NCBI GenBank assembly: GCA_050948785.1
Contig: JBMNEM010000003.1
Location: 1 to 64,000 of the forward strand
Direction: 5' to 3'
Origin: JAAZMI01 sp050948785
GTDB lineage: Bacteria; Bacillota; Dethiobacteria; DTU022; UBA8154
Length of the DNA: 64,000 bases
Part shown: positions 9,452-18,575 of the stretch, one piece after another
Layout: every line of letters starts with the position of its first letter
How positions within the stretch are numbered: position 1 is the first letter of the stretch
Translations under genes and position numbers: made by a program
The notes under the pieces: generated by a model
Database searches by the model: none
What the model saw: the letters and a program-made list of their open reading frames with translations, nothing else
What the model was told of the DNA's origin: nothing

Positions 9452-11891
9452 GGGCCGTCTGGCCAGTTTATTAAATGAAATTGCCACCCGGGAAAAATGT
9501 GTTCAGCCGGGCGTGCAGCGGGATGTATTCTGTCCTTTTTATGCTTTGAACCGTACCGATTCTCAGTTGGAGGCCTTCATTGCCAGAAAGCAGCATTTCC
9601 TGCAAAGATTTAAACATCAAAAGGAAGAGCTGCAACCTTTTCTACCAGAAATTGCCTATTTTGAGTATATTCCCGGGGTGCCGATTGTTTTACCCCTGAC
9701 GATTACTTCTTCTATGGGTACTACGAAGGATGTTTCTTCTATATATGAGCAGCTGTTGAATGAAAGAAAGCTGCGTTTTGAGAGCTTTATCCAAGAAACC
9801 TTGGGGCTGGCACTGGAGGATGGCTCTACCAGAATTGGGGCCGGCATATATGAACTCATGCATCAGGTGGAGGAAGATTTTATTGAACTGTTGCTGCCCG
9901 GGGACACGCACACCCGTTGTGGTATGCATACCCTGGTAAAAGCGATTTTCAACCTGGTCCCGGAGGCTTGCAGTTTTTCCCTCAAGGATGAAGCAGCTGA
10001 GATGCTATTAAAAGAACACCCTCCGCTTAATCTCATTACTCTCTGGGGTTATCAGGATATTGATGAACTGCTGCGTGAACGCAGCGCACTTGATATTCTG
10101 GCTTTAACTCTTTGGTCAGAGGAAGTTAAATATGCCACCCAGGTTAACGATTGGCTCAGGGAAAATTTAAAACCGGAGCACTTTAAGACCTCTCCAATTA
10201 AACCGCTTGTTGTTAACTATCGTGATTTTCCCGCTCTTTCCAGCGTAAAGGAAGCTCCTATTCTCAATCACTTGACCAGCCGGGTAGTGGTAAGCAACCT
10301 CCGGCCCGGCAGCGGTGGTGAATTTCCCAAAACACGTTTGCTGACGACCATCCTCAAGAGCATTATTGATGCGGAGCAGTTTGGCCGGATCTGGGAATCC
10401 TTTGCCCACAATCGTAAGGATTTTGCTGCAATGGTGCTCAACAGCATTGAGGGACATTGGGGAATGCACGCCTTTTCTGCGCACAGTATTTTTGAAGATA
10501 GACAGCAGCGGCTTTTACAGGAGCGCCTGGGGAGTATAGCAGAGCACTTTCAGAGCTCCGGTGAAAGGGATGTTCAGGCTGCCGGGCGGCGCCTGAGCAA
10601 GCTGGCGGAGGGTTATCATCTGGGGCTGACCCTGCCTGATGGCCGCTTTGTAACTACTTCCCTCTGGAGCTGGGCCAGTTATAGTTTCAAAGGGGGCCGG
10701 GGTATTCCCACACCCCTTTCTCTGCTGATTGAACGGCGCTGGTTTAACGGTGAACTCTTTATGCGCTGTTACGAGAAAATCGGCGGCAGCAGGGATGAAA
10801 TATATGATAAAATCGTGGAAATGATGGGACAGGGGCGGGAATCGGAAGATCTGGCTGTCCTTTACCTGGAGGCCTTCAGGGTGGATAAAAAAGTTATTCT
10901 CCAGCAGAAGCTGGAAAAAGAGCTCCCTCCTGCGGGGGTACTCAAAAGATCTCCCTTTAACCCTTTACTGACCCCGATTAAAGAAAACCATTGGGAAAGT
11001 AAATATGTGCTCAACTGTGGTTCGATCAGGCTGGATGGCCTTGTGCATATTATTTACCGGGCTGTAGGTGAAGATGGTGTTTCACGCCTTGGCCTGGCCA
11101 TAAGCAAGGATGGCCTGCAGATCGATGAACGTTTTCCCGAGCCTGTTTTTGTTCCGGGACATGAAAGTGAAAGTATGGGCTGTGAGGACCCCCGGCTGAT
11201 AGCCATCGAAGATCGGGTTTATATGCTTTACACGGCTTATGACGGGATCACGCCTCAGATTGCCATGGCCTCCATTGCCATTGATGACCTGCTCAATCAC
11301 CGCTGGGGCCAGTGGTATCGCCATGGCCTTGTTTTCCCCGGCCTGCCCAACAAAGATGCCATTCTTTTTCCGGAGCGGTTTAACGGCAAACTGGCTATGT
11401 ACCATCGCATTATCCCCAGCATCTGGATCACCTTTGCGGATACACTGGAAGCTCCCTGGCCGAAAGAAGGCCATCATATTGTGCTGGGAACCCGTTCCGG
11501 TATGATGTGGGATGCTGTAAAAATCGGTGCCGGAGCCCAGCCAATTAAAACAAAATATGGTTGGCTATTGATTTATCACGGGGTGGATTACAGTCTCTGC
11601 TACCGTTTGGGTGTTTTTTTAACTTCTCTGCAAAATCCCACGGAGGTCCTTTACCGCTCGCCTAATCCCATCCTGGAACCGGAAACATCCTATGAAGTAG
11701 GTGTCTCCGGCCATAGCTGGGTGCCTAACGTAGTTTTTACCTGTGGTGCGGTTTCTGTAAACGATAAGGAGATTCTGGACGCTGAGGACGAAATCCTCGT
11801 TTACTATGGCGGGGCGGATACGGTGATCGGCGTAGCCAGCGCTACTGTGAGAGATTTAATCCCGGAGAGATTTCGCCGGGAGGCAGAATAA
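9423..11891 (+). CDS. GH130-domain protein with a large uncharacterised N-terminus
   Basis: Up to 822 residues from a TTG that overlaps the previous gene by 29 bases and has no well-spaced ribosome site. The C-terminal 320 residues are a GH130 beta-mannoside phosphorylase-type five-blade propeller: SPFNPLLTP, GCEDPRL, ILFPERFNGKLAMYHR and LLIYHGVDYSLCYRLG are seen. The first 40 residues look like the missing tail of the upstream GT81-like enzyme, and residues 50-500 are a helical region I cannot place. The simplest reading is one ~1,195-residue GT/GH130 enzyme split by a frameshift. GH130 enzymes phosphorolyse beta-mannosides, which fits the mannose theme here. Confidence 0.75.
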   Translation: MLFSLAPLFEGRLASLLNEIATREKCVQPGVQRDVFCPFYALNRTDSQLEAFIARKQHFLQRFKHQKEELQPFLPEIAYFEYIPGVPIVLPLTITSSMGTTKDVSSIYEQLLNERKLRFESFIQETLGLALEDGSTRIGAGIYELMHQVEEDFIELLLPGDTHTRCGMHTLVKAIFNLVPEACSFSLKDEAAEMLLKEHPPLNLITLWGYQDIDELLRERSALDILALTLWSEEVKYATQVNDWLRENLKPEHFKTSPIKPLVVNYRDFPALSSVKEAPILNHLTSRVVVSNLRPGSGGEFPKTRLLTTILKSIIDAEQFGRIWESFAHNRKDFAAMVLNSIEGHWGMHAFSAHSIFEDRQQRLLQERLGSIAEHFQSSGERDVQAAGRRLSKLAEGYHLGLTLPDGRFVTTSLWSWASYSFKGGRGIPTPLSLLIERRWFNGELFMRCYEKIGGSRDEIYDKIVEMMGQGRESEDLAVLYLEAFRVDKKVILQQKLEKELPPAGVLKRSPFNPLLTPIKENHWESKYVLNCGSIRLDGLVHIIYRAVGEDGVSRLGLAISKDGLQIDERFPEPVFVPGHESESMGCEDPRLIAIEDRVYMLYTAYDGITPQIAMASIAIDDLLNHRWGQWYRHGLVFPGLPNKDAILFPERFNGKLAMYHRIIPSIWITFADTLEAPWPKEGHHIVLGTRSGMMWDAVKIGAGAQPIKTKYGWLLIYHGVDYSLCYRLGVFLTSLQNPTEVLYRSPNPILEPETSYEVGVSGHSWVPNVVFTCGAVSVNDKEILDAEDEILVYYGGADTVIGVASATVRDLIPERFRREAE

Positions 11892-12106
11892 GGAAAATAA
11901 TAAATTGGGCAGGCAGCGGCCATACAGGTTTCCTGAGCGTCGGTGCTGTTAAGAAGGGGAAAGAAAAAAGCCCGGGCAGTTTCCTGTTATTTTTTATGCA
12001 GGGGATTGTCCGATCAGTACACGGGTAAAGTTGCCGGTGGTACAAGCCTGAGGCGCACAAACTGGTTTCTCTGGCATAAAATGAAACAAAAAGCGAGGGG
12101 ATTTCC

Positions 12107-13195
12107 ATGGAGGGAAAAGGAAAGTTGCGCCGAGTTTTTCCCGGATCCAACTCTGCCCGTGGTTTCTTTTCTTTTTTTGACCAGATTATCGCTCCGGAAG
12201 ACGGCAGGGTTTTGGTGATTAAAGGAGGCCCGGGCATTGGCAAATCAACTTTTATGAGTAAAATAGGCAAGGCTCTGCAGGAGTACGGTTATGATGTTGA
12301 ATATCAACACTGTGCTTCCGATAGTACATCACTCGATGGCCTTGTTGTTCCCGCTCTGGCGGTCGCCTTAATCGACGGTACTTTCCCGCATGTTTTCGAC
12401 CCGCCATATCCGGGCGTGGCAGGGGAAATAATTGACTTGGGGCGGTTTTGGGATGCAGCCGGCATCAGGGAAAAAAAAGACCGGATTATCAAACTTGAGG
12501 CGGAGATCGGAAGACTTTTTAAACAGGCGCACAGGCTTCTTGCGGTGGCGGAAACTTACCTGCAAGCTCTGGAGAGCTATTATGGGCTGGAGGGCATTTT
12601 GGACCAGGGCGCTTGGGATCGCCTGACCTTGAGGTTGATAGAGGAAATCTTGACGGTAAAAACGAAAAAGAGCAGGGGAAGAGTGCGGAGGCTTTTTGCT
12701 TCGGCGATTACTCCCCAGGGGTTCGTCCATCACCTGGATACTTTAATCGAGCCGCTCGCCGGTGTTTATCTTTTCCAGGGAGAATATAGCAGCGGTAAGA
12801 GTAAGATTATCGAGAGAATTATGGATGCAGCTCTTTGGCGCGGTTTTAATGTGGAAGCTTACCATTGTGCACTTGATCCCGAAAAAATCGACCACATTAT
12901 TATCCCGGAACTCAATACCGCCATCATCAATAGCATTGACCCTCACCACGTCACTTTTTCCCGGGTCTGCCGGGAAATTGACAGCGGGGAGTTCATCGCC
13001 GGCCTGCCCCGGGAACTGCAGGCCGAAAAGAATACTTTGGACCAAAGTTACAGCAATGCTCTGGGGGAGGCCATAGGTTTTTTAGCTAAAGCCCAGTCCG
13101 TATATCAGGAATTGGAAGGCTATTACATACCGCATATGCATTTTGCGGAAGTTGACCGGCTCTGCCGTGAAACACTGGAGCGCATACTGGAATAG
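12107..13195 (+). CDS. PRK06851-type ATPase with two P-loop modules
   Basis: 362 residues. A Walker A motif GGPGIGKST is seen near residue 45 and a second degenerate one, GEYSSGKSK, near residue 227. Each is followed by similar strings (VEYQHCASDSTSLDGLVVP and VEAYHCALDPEKIDHIIIP), so the protein is an internal duplication of one NTPase module. Uncharacterised ATPases of this double design are widespread in Clostridia. Role unknown. It follows the GH130 gene by about 215 bases; start ATG has GAGGGG ahead. Confidence 0.7.
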   Translation: MEGKGKLRRVFPGSNSARGFFSFFDQIIAPEDGRVLVIKGGPGIGKSTFMSKIGKALQEYGYDVEYQHCASDSTSLDGLVVPALAVALIDGTFPHVFDPPYPGVAGEIIDLGRFWDAAGIREKKDRIIKLEAEIGRLFKQAHRLLAVAETYLQALESYYGLEGILDQGAWDRLTLRLIEEILTVKTKKSRGRVRRLFASAITPQGFVHHLDTLIEPLAGVYLFQGEYSSGKSKIIERIMDAALWRGFNVEAYHCALDPEKIDHIIIPELNTAIINSIDPHHVTFSRVCREIDSGEFIAGLPRELQAEKNTLDQSYSNALGEAIGFLAKAQSVYQELEGYYIPHMHFAEVDRLCRETLERILE

Positions 13196-13279
13196 GCACA
13201 TTTAAAAGGGTATCGTAAAAGCAAAGTTATAAAATTCTTGAAATGCTTTATAATAATAAAGATAAGGGGAAGAATTCAG

Positions 13280-13870
13280 ATGACAGCTATACCCTATTTA
13301 TCTGCTATTAATGCTGTGGCTTTGGCTTATGTCCTGGGTTCCATTCCGGTAAGTTTTCTTGTGGGGATGTTTTGGCAGAAGGATCTCCGGAAAGTAGGCA
13401 GCGGCAACATCGGCACCGCCAATACCTTCCGTTTTGTTTCACCGCTGGCCGGTTTGTTAAGTTTCTTCCTGGATGTGGGCAAAGGTTACCTGGCTGTTTC
13501 TCTGGCTGGAGCTGCGGCTGTGGGAAGTACGGTACCTCTTTTAGCCGCTCTCGCCGTTATTGCCGGGCATAATTGGATGTTGTTTTTAAAATTTCGTGGT
13601 GGTAAGGGTCTGGCGGCATCAGCGGGGGCTCTATTGTTTCTTGCGCCGGGAGCTATCCCGGTTATAGCGGCGGTTATGGCCATCCTGCTCTTTTTTATAC
13701 GGGATACCAATACTGCTGCTGCTTTGGGGATGCTGTCTTTACCTTTTTATCTGCTCTTTGCGTTCGGTTGGCCGGCATTTTTCATCGGCGTCCTTTGGGC
13801 GGCGCTGATTGTGATCAAATTTTGGCCCGATATCCTGGCTTATAAATCCGGGCGCCGCTGTTTGTACTGA
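13280..13870 (+). CDS. plsY: Glycerol-3-phosphate acyltransferase PlsY
   Basis: About 196 residues of polytopic membrane protein that moves acyl groups from acyl-phosphate to glycerol-3-P, the first step of phospholipid synthesis. All three PlsY signatures are seen: LGSIPVSFL, VGSGNIGTANTFR and GHNWMLFLKFRGGKGLA. Start ATG at 13280 (AAGGGGAAG ahead) is preferred over an in-frame ATG 42 bases upstream that would add a charged tail before the first membrane helix. Confidence 0.92.
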   Translation: MTAIPYLSAINAVALAYVLGSIPVSFLVGMFWQKDLRKVGSGNIGTANTFRFVSPLAGLLSFFLDVGKGYLAVSLAGAAAVGSTVPLLAALAVIAGHNWMLFLKFRGGKGLAASAGALLFLAPGAIPVIAAVMAILLFFIRDTNTAAALGMLSLPFYLLFAFGWPAFFIGVLWAALIVIKFWPDILAYKSGRRCLY

Positions 13871-13947
13871 AAGGTATGCTGTTTTTCTTGCGAAAGGCGG
13901 ACCGTGCCCGGCAAAGTTGTGTACTTATCCGGCGGGATATTGTTTTT

Positions 13948-14520
13948 TTATGATGGCTGTTGCGTCTCTAAAACTGTGGCGCGGAAATCCTGGAGGAGCT
14001 CCTGGTATTCTTCCTGCAGTTGTGATCTGATTTCTTCCCACTGGGGGAGATGTTTGATATTAAACCCGGCCAGCGCTGAACCTTTGATTCCTTCTACGCG
14101 CATTTTTTTCTGTAGGAATTTGAAGGCACTTTTCTGCAGCGCAGCCATTTTTTCTTTTAACTGCCGGAGCTGCTGTTGGTGGAGTTTTTTTACTTTATTA
14201 CAGGCTTGTTGCACCTCTGTGTCATTTTTCAGCAGGAGCACTGCTTCCAGGATATCCGGGGTATTGGTGAGGTCCATTTCTTTGGTAATCGCCATAAGAA
14301 AAGCCTTTAAGGCAGCTTCCCGACTTTCTTTTGGATAGCGGTTCAGGCTTTCCCGGATTCTTTCCGCCCCGGTTTTACCCTGCAGGAAAGAACTACTCAA
14401 GGAAAGAGCAGCTTGAATGTACTTTTGGTGTTCCATCTCCGTAGCTTCTTTTTTGGCGTGATCGTCTAAGTTCTTTAATTTTTCCAACGCTATTTCCAGG
14501 GCCGATTTCATTTTTTTCAT
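13948..14520 (-). CDS. Hypothetical helical/coiled-coil protein
   Basis: About 190 residues, almost entirely predicted helix with heptad-like stretches (LHQQQLRQLKEKMAALQKSAFKFLQ). No membrane segment or catalytic motif is seen and I do not recognise the family. The start at 14520 (fourth codon of the longest frame) has AGGAG nine bases ahead. It is divergent from the MBL hydrolase gene, with a shared 70-base AT-rich promoter gap. Confidence 0.55.
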   Translation of the reverse strand: MKKMKSALEIALEKLKNLDDHAKKEATEMEHQKYIQAALSLSSSFLQGKTGAERIRESLNRYPKESREAALKAFLMAITKEMDLTNTPDILEAVLLLKNDTEVQQACNKVKKLHQQQLRQLKEKMAALQKSAFKFLQKKMRVEGIKGSALAGFNIKHLPQWEEIRSQLQEEYQELLQDFRATVLETQQPS

Positions 14521-14592
14521 AGCTATCATCTCCTAAAAACAAATTTATAAAGTTATGATATAATCAGATCGAACAAAAAGGAGGAAAGACAG

Positions 14593-15273
14593 ATGCAAAT
14601 AACCGAAAAAATATTTTGCTACCCTTGGCGCGGCAGCGGGAACAACTGTAATACATATCTTTATGTTGGAGAAAAGGTTATCCTCATTGATCCCGGACAT
14701 ATTCAGAACGAACTAGGCGAAAGATGTCTGCAAAGGCTCCTTGCAGGGCTGGCCCAAGATGGCTTTAGCCCCGAGCAGCTGGATTTGCTGCTCTGTACGC
14801 ATAGTCATACCGATCACTGTGAGGCGGCTGTGTCTTTCAAGGAAAAAAAGGAAATAGCGCTGGCCATGCACAAAGACGAAGAGGAACATATGGAGGCCAT
14901 TGCCCGCTTTTTTATGCAAATGACGGGGAAAAAACCCGAGAAGCCCAAAATAGATATCTTCCTGCAGGAAGGGGAGCTGGAGCTTGGCAAAAAAGACATA
15001 ATCCAGGTGCTGCATACACCCGGGCATTCCCCCGGTTCTTTGAGCTTTTATTTCCCGGACGAGCGCGCTTTGATTACGGGTGATGCTGTTTTCTACGGGA
15101 GCATCGGCCGGACGGATTTACCCGATGGCAATCTGGAAACGCTGGGAAAGAGTGTGCAAAAGCTTGCCGGGATTAAAGAAGTGGAGTGGCTGCTGCCGGG
15201 ACATATGCAGCCGGTCAGCGGACAGCAAGCGATTCAAAGAAATTACCAGCTCATTCAGCAGATGTTTTTTTAA
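14593..15273 (+). CDS. Metallo-beta-lactamase-fold hydrolase
   Basis: 226 residues of the glyoxalase II-like MBL group. The metal ligands are visible: HSHTDH (about residue 76), H in HTPGHSPGS, D in TGDAVFYGSIGRTD and H in LLPGHMQPV. Substrate cannot be told from sequence; thioester hydrolysis or a general MBL hydrolase role is likely. Strong ribosome site AAGGAGGAAAGAC. It ends 78 bases before a strong terminator, so it is probably a single-gene transcript. Confidence 0.85.
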   Translation: MQITEKIFCYPWRGSGNNCNTYLYVGEKVILIDPGHIQNELGERCLQRLLAGLAQDGFSPEQLDLLLCTHSHTDHCEAAVSFKEKKEIALAMHKDEEEHMEAIARFFMQMTGKKPEKPKIDIFLQEGELELGKKDIIQVLHTPGHSPGSLSFYFPDERALITGDAVFYGSIGRTDLPDGNLETLGKSVQKLAGIKEVEWLLPGHMQPVSGQQAIQRNYQLIQQMFF

Positions 15274-15350
15274 AATTTTCAATTGTAATATCCTGTAATA
15301 TAAGGATATTTCGACACTGGAAAATTGAAACCCTTCTATTAAAAAGTATA

Positions 15351-15387
15351 AAATAAAACCCCGTAAAACAAGTCCGGGGTTTTATTT
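15351..15387. terminator. Bidirectional intrinsic terminator
   Basis: Inverted repeat AAATAAAACCCCG / CGGGGTTTTATTT with a 10-base loop, between the MBL gene and the convergent Hsp20 gene. A/T tracts on both sides allow function in both directions. Confidence 0.85.
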
Positions 15388-15536
15388 ATGCCGGCCTTGT
15401 GATTTTATTTTTAATGCCGGATTTTAAAGAAAAAGCCTCACTTTGGAGGCAAAAACGGGGCTTAAATTCGCTTGAAGTGAACTGTGTTACTATCTTGGGC
15501 CTATCTTTTCCGCTGGAATTGTTTTCTTTGTAAAGT

Positions 15537-16037
15537 TTAATGGGGAGATCTTTTTACATTGAGCCTGATTGTATCGGTCTGTTTTTCTTCTTTTTTAGGG
15601 AGAACAATCTGCAGGGTTTTATGCTCATATTTTGCTTCTGCAGCTTCGGGACGTACTTTTTTGGGTAGAGGAACAGTACTCTGGAATAGCCCGTAGTGCC
15701 TTTCCTGGAAACGATAGTCTTCTTTTTCTCCCCCGTGTTCCTCCCGCTGTTCGGCTTTGATCGTGATATAATTTTCAGCGGCGTCAATTTCGATGTTCCC
15801 GGGATCGATTTCGGGCAGCTCCAGGGTGACGGTGATATTTTCCCCCTCTTCTTTGACGTTTGGGGTAAAAGTTAAAGGGGCGAAAAGGCCACCCTCCCGA
15901 AAAGGTAAGATTGTTTCCTCAAAAAGCCGGTTCATTTCCCGGTGCATCTGTTCCAGTTTCCCCCAGATGCCATAAGGGGTCATCTCTCGCCTGCTCTCCT
16001 GCGGGCTTCTTTCCGGAAAACGTTCATGTTCGCGCAT
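15537..16037 (-). CDS. Hsp20-family small heat-shock protein
   Basis: 166 residues. The alpha-crystallin domain spans about residues 52-150, with the consensus LELPEIDPGNIEIDA and GLFQSTVPLPKKVRPEAAEAKYEHKTLQIVLPK region broken here only for length. The short C-terminal extension carries IRLNV, an I-x-I/V-like anchor used in oligomer assembly. Ribosome site GGAGG is well placed. It acts as an ATP-independent holdase in the cytoplasm. Monocistronic between a terminator and a REP-like palindrome. Confidence 0.9.
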   Translation of the reverse strand: MREHERFPERSPQESRREMTPYGIWGKLEQMHREMNRLFEETILPFREGGLFAPLTFTPNVKEEGENITVTLELPEIDPGNIEIDAAENYITIKAEQREEHGGEKEDYRFQERHYGLFQSTVPLPKKVRPEAAEAKYEHKTLQIVLPKKEEKQTDTIRLNVKRSPH

Positions 16038-16104
16038 AAGGTACCTCCTACCTGGATTTTTAGGGACTTGTAACGACTCAGGCCAACAGGTTATTTGTCG
16101 GCAG

Positions 16105-16177
16105 GCTTGGGGACGGTTCCATCGTTTTCCCTTTGGTTTTGCACTGTGCTACAGAGATGCTCGAACTGTCCCCAAGC
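16105..16177. repeat. REP-like palindrome (GGGGACGGTTC type)
   Basis: GCTTGGGGACGGTTC (16105-16119) and GAACTGTCCCCAAGC (16163-16177) form a 15-bp inverted repeat with one mismatch and a 43-base loop. GGGGAC..GTCCCC palindromes of this kind are scattered through genomes of anaerobic Firmicutes. No gene is seen in 16038-16382. Confidence 0.6.
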
Positions 16178-16382
16178 TTCCATTTTTATTTGCCGGAGCA
16201 GTTACAAGGACCTATATATAATTTTTCTTTTTTGGTGGAATTTATGCAGTTTTGCCTTACATTTACCTCTATTTTTGTATTATTTTGCTTGATATCCTTT
16301 ATTACATTGGAAGGATTTATCCCGGGTGAAAAAGAAATAATATTTGGACCGGGGAATTTTCTTGGTTAAGAAAGTGGTGTCT

Positions 16383-16910
16383 ATGCAGCTGGTAGAATAC
16401 AGATTGAAAAACGGTTTGATCGGCTTGGTTGCGGATACCCATGTACCGGCCCGTGCGGCAGCCTTGCCCGCGCAGCTTTTTACCCTTTTCGAAGGGGTGG
16501 ATCTTATTTTGCACGCCGGAGATCTGGAAGAAGAAAGTGTCCTGGAAGAACTGGGTACGCTGGCCCCGGTGGAGGCTGTGGCAGGGAATATGGACCCCGC
16601 AAGGCTCAAAACCAGGCTTGGCCTGGAGAAAGTTATCTGCCTGGGGAAGGTTTCTTTGGGGCTCACCCATGGTGCCGGCTTGCCGCGTGGCGTGCCGGGC
16701 CCGATTTTGCAGAGATTCCAGGGATGGGACATTCAGGGGCTTATTTTCGGGCACAGCCATATTCCTTTCCAGGACTACCGCGCCGGTGTCCTTATCCTGA
16801 ATCCCGGTTCAACAGCGGAACCGCGCGCCGGCAGCCGACCTTCTTGTGCCCTTCTCCGGGTAGAGGGCCGGCAACTCCAGGGAGAGATCTTGGAGCTAAA
16901 GGGAAAATAG
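16383..16910 (+). CDS. YfcE/MJ0936-type metallophosphoesterase
   Basis: About 175 residues. The metallophosphoesterase ligands are in order: VADTHVP, LHAGDL, GNMD, LTHGAG and GHSHIP. This family hydrolyses phosphodiesters with Mn/Ni-type dinuclear metal sites; natural substrate unknown. The start is uncertain: ATG at 16383 has a weak ribosome site, while TTG at 16362 has GGGGA six bases ahead and would add seven residues. The C-terminal LNPGST and a beta-strand end are typical, so the protein is complete. Confidence 0.85.
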   Translation: MQLVEYRLKNGLIGLVADTHVPARAAALPAQLFTLFEGVDLILHAGDLEEESVLEELGTLAPVEAVAGNMDPARLKTRLGLEKVICLGKVSLGLTHGAGLPRGVPGPILQRFQGWDIQGLIFGHSHIPFQDYRAGVLILNPGSTAEPRAGSRPSCALLRVEGRQLQGEILELKGK

Positions 16911-17188
16911 ACATGGCTTTAATGCCTTGCTCTTTTCGAAAAATGTTTTCTGGATCCGGGCCGGCGAATGGGTCTTGGACCTCCACTGATAATTCGCCCT
17001 CATACAAAAATTAAAAGGGGCAAAGCCGCCCTGTAACCTACAGTAAAAAAAAGTTAGGTAACAGCGCGACCAAGTCTCTTTATTTATGTATTGAGCAAAG
17101 TTTTTCTTCAAATAATAAGAAAGAAACGATGTGACGAGTGCAGATGGTGGGGTTTTGTTCCTAAATATATTTTATGGAGGTTTTTTCT

Positions 17189-18037
17189 TTGAGTATTTTG
17201 ATCGCGGGTGTTTCCCCGCATCCACCGCTGCTTATACCGGAAATTGGCGGCCGGGAGATCAGGAGGGTGCATCAGACAAAAGAGGCTTTAAAAACCCTCT
17301 CTGCCGAGATCGCGGCAGTCCATCCGGAAACGGTGATCATCATCACCCCCCACGGCCCCATGTTCAGGGATACACCGGTTATACTCGCCGAGGAGGAACT
17401 GGAAGGGGATTTTAGTATTTTTCGTGCTCCCGGTGTAAAGCTAAGCGCATGCAATGACCTGGAGTTGGTGCAGGCTCTTGCGGAGGAGAGCAGTAAAGAG
17501 AATATCGACGTGATCCAGCTGAAAAAAAATATGCAGGGATCCCTCCGGGAGGATATATCTTTGGATCATGGTGTCACCGTCCCTCTTTATTATTTGCAGG
17601 CAGCCGGGACGGCCAGGCGCTGCGTGGCCATTACTTTTACCCTGCTTCCTTACGGTGATCTTTTTCGCTTTGGACAGGCGTTGCAAAGGGCTGTGTCTGC
17701 TGTCGGCCGCAAGGTGGCCGTCGTAGCCAGCGCGGATTTATCCCACCGCCTGACCAGAGATGCCCCGGCAGGCTATCACCCGCGTGGCCGGGAATTTGAT
17801 GCGCAGGTCGTGGAGTACCTGCAGGGCTATCATGTCGAAAAGCTGCTGGCGATGGATCAAGAACTGGTTTCTGCTGCCGGGGAATGTGGGCTGCGTTCTT
17901 TAATCATTCTTTTGGGCAGTCTTTCCGGGCTGTCGGTACAGCCACGGATTTTATCTTATGAGGGCCCTTTTGGTGTCGGTTATCCGGTGGCTCTGTTGAA
18001 ACTGCTCACGGAAAAGGAGGAGGGCAAAGATGGCTGA
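17189..18037 (+). CDS. Class III extradiol-dioxygenase-like protein of the AmmeMemoRadiSam system
   Basis: About 282 residues of the LigB/Memo superfamily. Seen: AGVSPHPPLLIPEIGG at the N-terminus, IITPHGPMF, SLDHGVTVPLYYL and VASADLSHRL, giving the expected His-rich metal pocket. TTG at 17189 is chosen because GGAGG sits eight bases ahead; the ATG at 17174 overlaps that ribosome site. It overlaps the next gene by eight bases. In many Clostridia this domain is fused in front of AMMECR1; here the two are separate, translationally coupled genes. Real catalytic role unknown. Confidence 0.8.
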   Translation: MSILIAGVSPHPPLLIPEIGGREIRRVHQTKEALKTLSAEIAAVHPETVIIITPHGPMFRDTPVILAEEELEGDFSIFRAPGVKLSACNDLELVQALAEESSKENIDVIQLKKNMQGSLREDISLDHGVTVPLYYLQAAGTARRCVAITFTLLPYGDLFRFGQALQRAVSAVGRKVAVVASADLSHRLTRDAPAGYHPRGREFDAQVVEYLQGYHVEKLLAMDQELVSAAGECGLRSLIILLGSLSGLSVQPRILSYEGPFGVGYPVALLKLLTEKEEGKDG

Positions 18038-18560
18038 AAAGGAAAGCCGGGCAGGGAACATCTATCTGGAAATTGCACGCCGGGCTTTGGAGAGTCGTGT
18101 GAAAGGTGAGGATTTTTCCTTGCCCCGGGACCTTCCCGGGGAGCTGCAGCAGCCGGGGGCTGCTTTTGTTACCTTGAAAAAACAAGGAGCTTTGCGGGGC
18201 TGTATCGGGACGGTCAGTCCAACCAAAAAGTCTCTGGCGGAAGAAATTGCCGCCAACGCCATCAGTGCGGGCTTAAAAGATCCCCGCTTTTCCCCTGTTT
18301 CCCCGGGTGAAATGAAAATGCTGAGCTACAGTGTGGACGTTCTCACCACGCCGGAAAAAGTGGAGAGCTTTGCGGAGCTCGATCCGCGGCATTATGGGGT
18401 AATTGTGCGCTGTGGCCGGCGGACCGGTTTACTGCTTCCGGCTTTGGAAGGAATTGATACTGTTGAAGAACAGCTTTCCATTGCCAGACAAAAAGCGGGT
18501 ATCCGGCCGGACGAAACAGCAGTGGAAATTTTTCGTTTTACTGTCCAGCGTTATATTTGA
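18030..18560 (+). CDS. amrA: AMMECR1-domain protein (AmmeMemoRadiSam protein A)
   Basis: 176 residues spanning a complete AMMECR1 domain. The family hallmark LRGCIGTV is seen at about residues 54-61, with AISAGLKDPRFSPV, YGVIVRCGRRTGLLLP and the end VEIFRFTVQRY. Function is unsolved; it occurs with Memo-like and radical SAM proteins as a set, as here. Ribosome site GGAGGAGGG lies inside the end of the upstream gene, which it overlaps. Confidence 0.9.
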   Translation: MAEKESRAGNIYLEIARRALESRVKGEDFSLPRDLPGELQQPGAAFVTLKKQGALRGCIGTVSPTKKSLAEEIAANAISAGLKDPRFSPVSPGEMKMLSYSVDVLTTPEKVESFAELDPRHYGVIVRCGRRTGLLLPALEGIDTVEEQLSIARQKAGIRPDETAVEIFRFTVQRYI

Positions 18561-18575
18561 GGTGGAGGAAATAAG

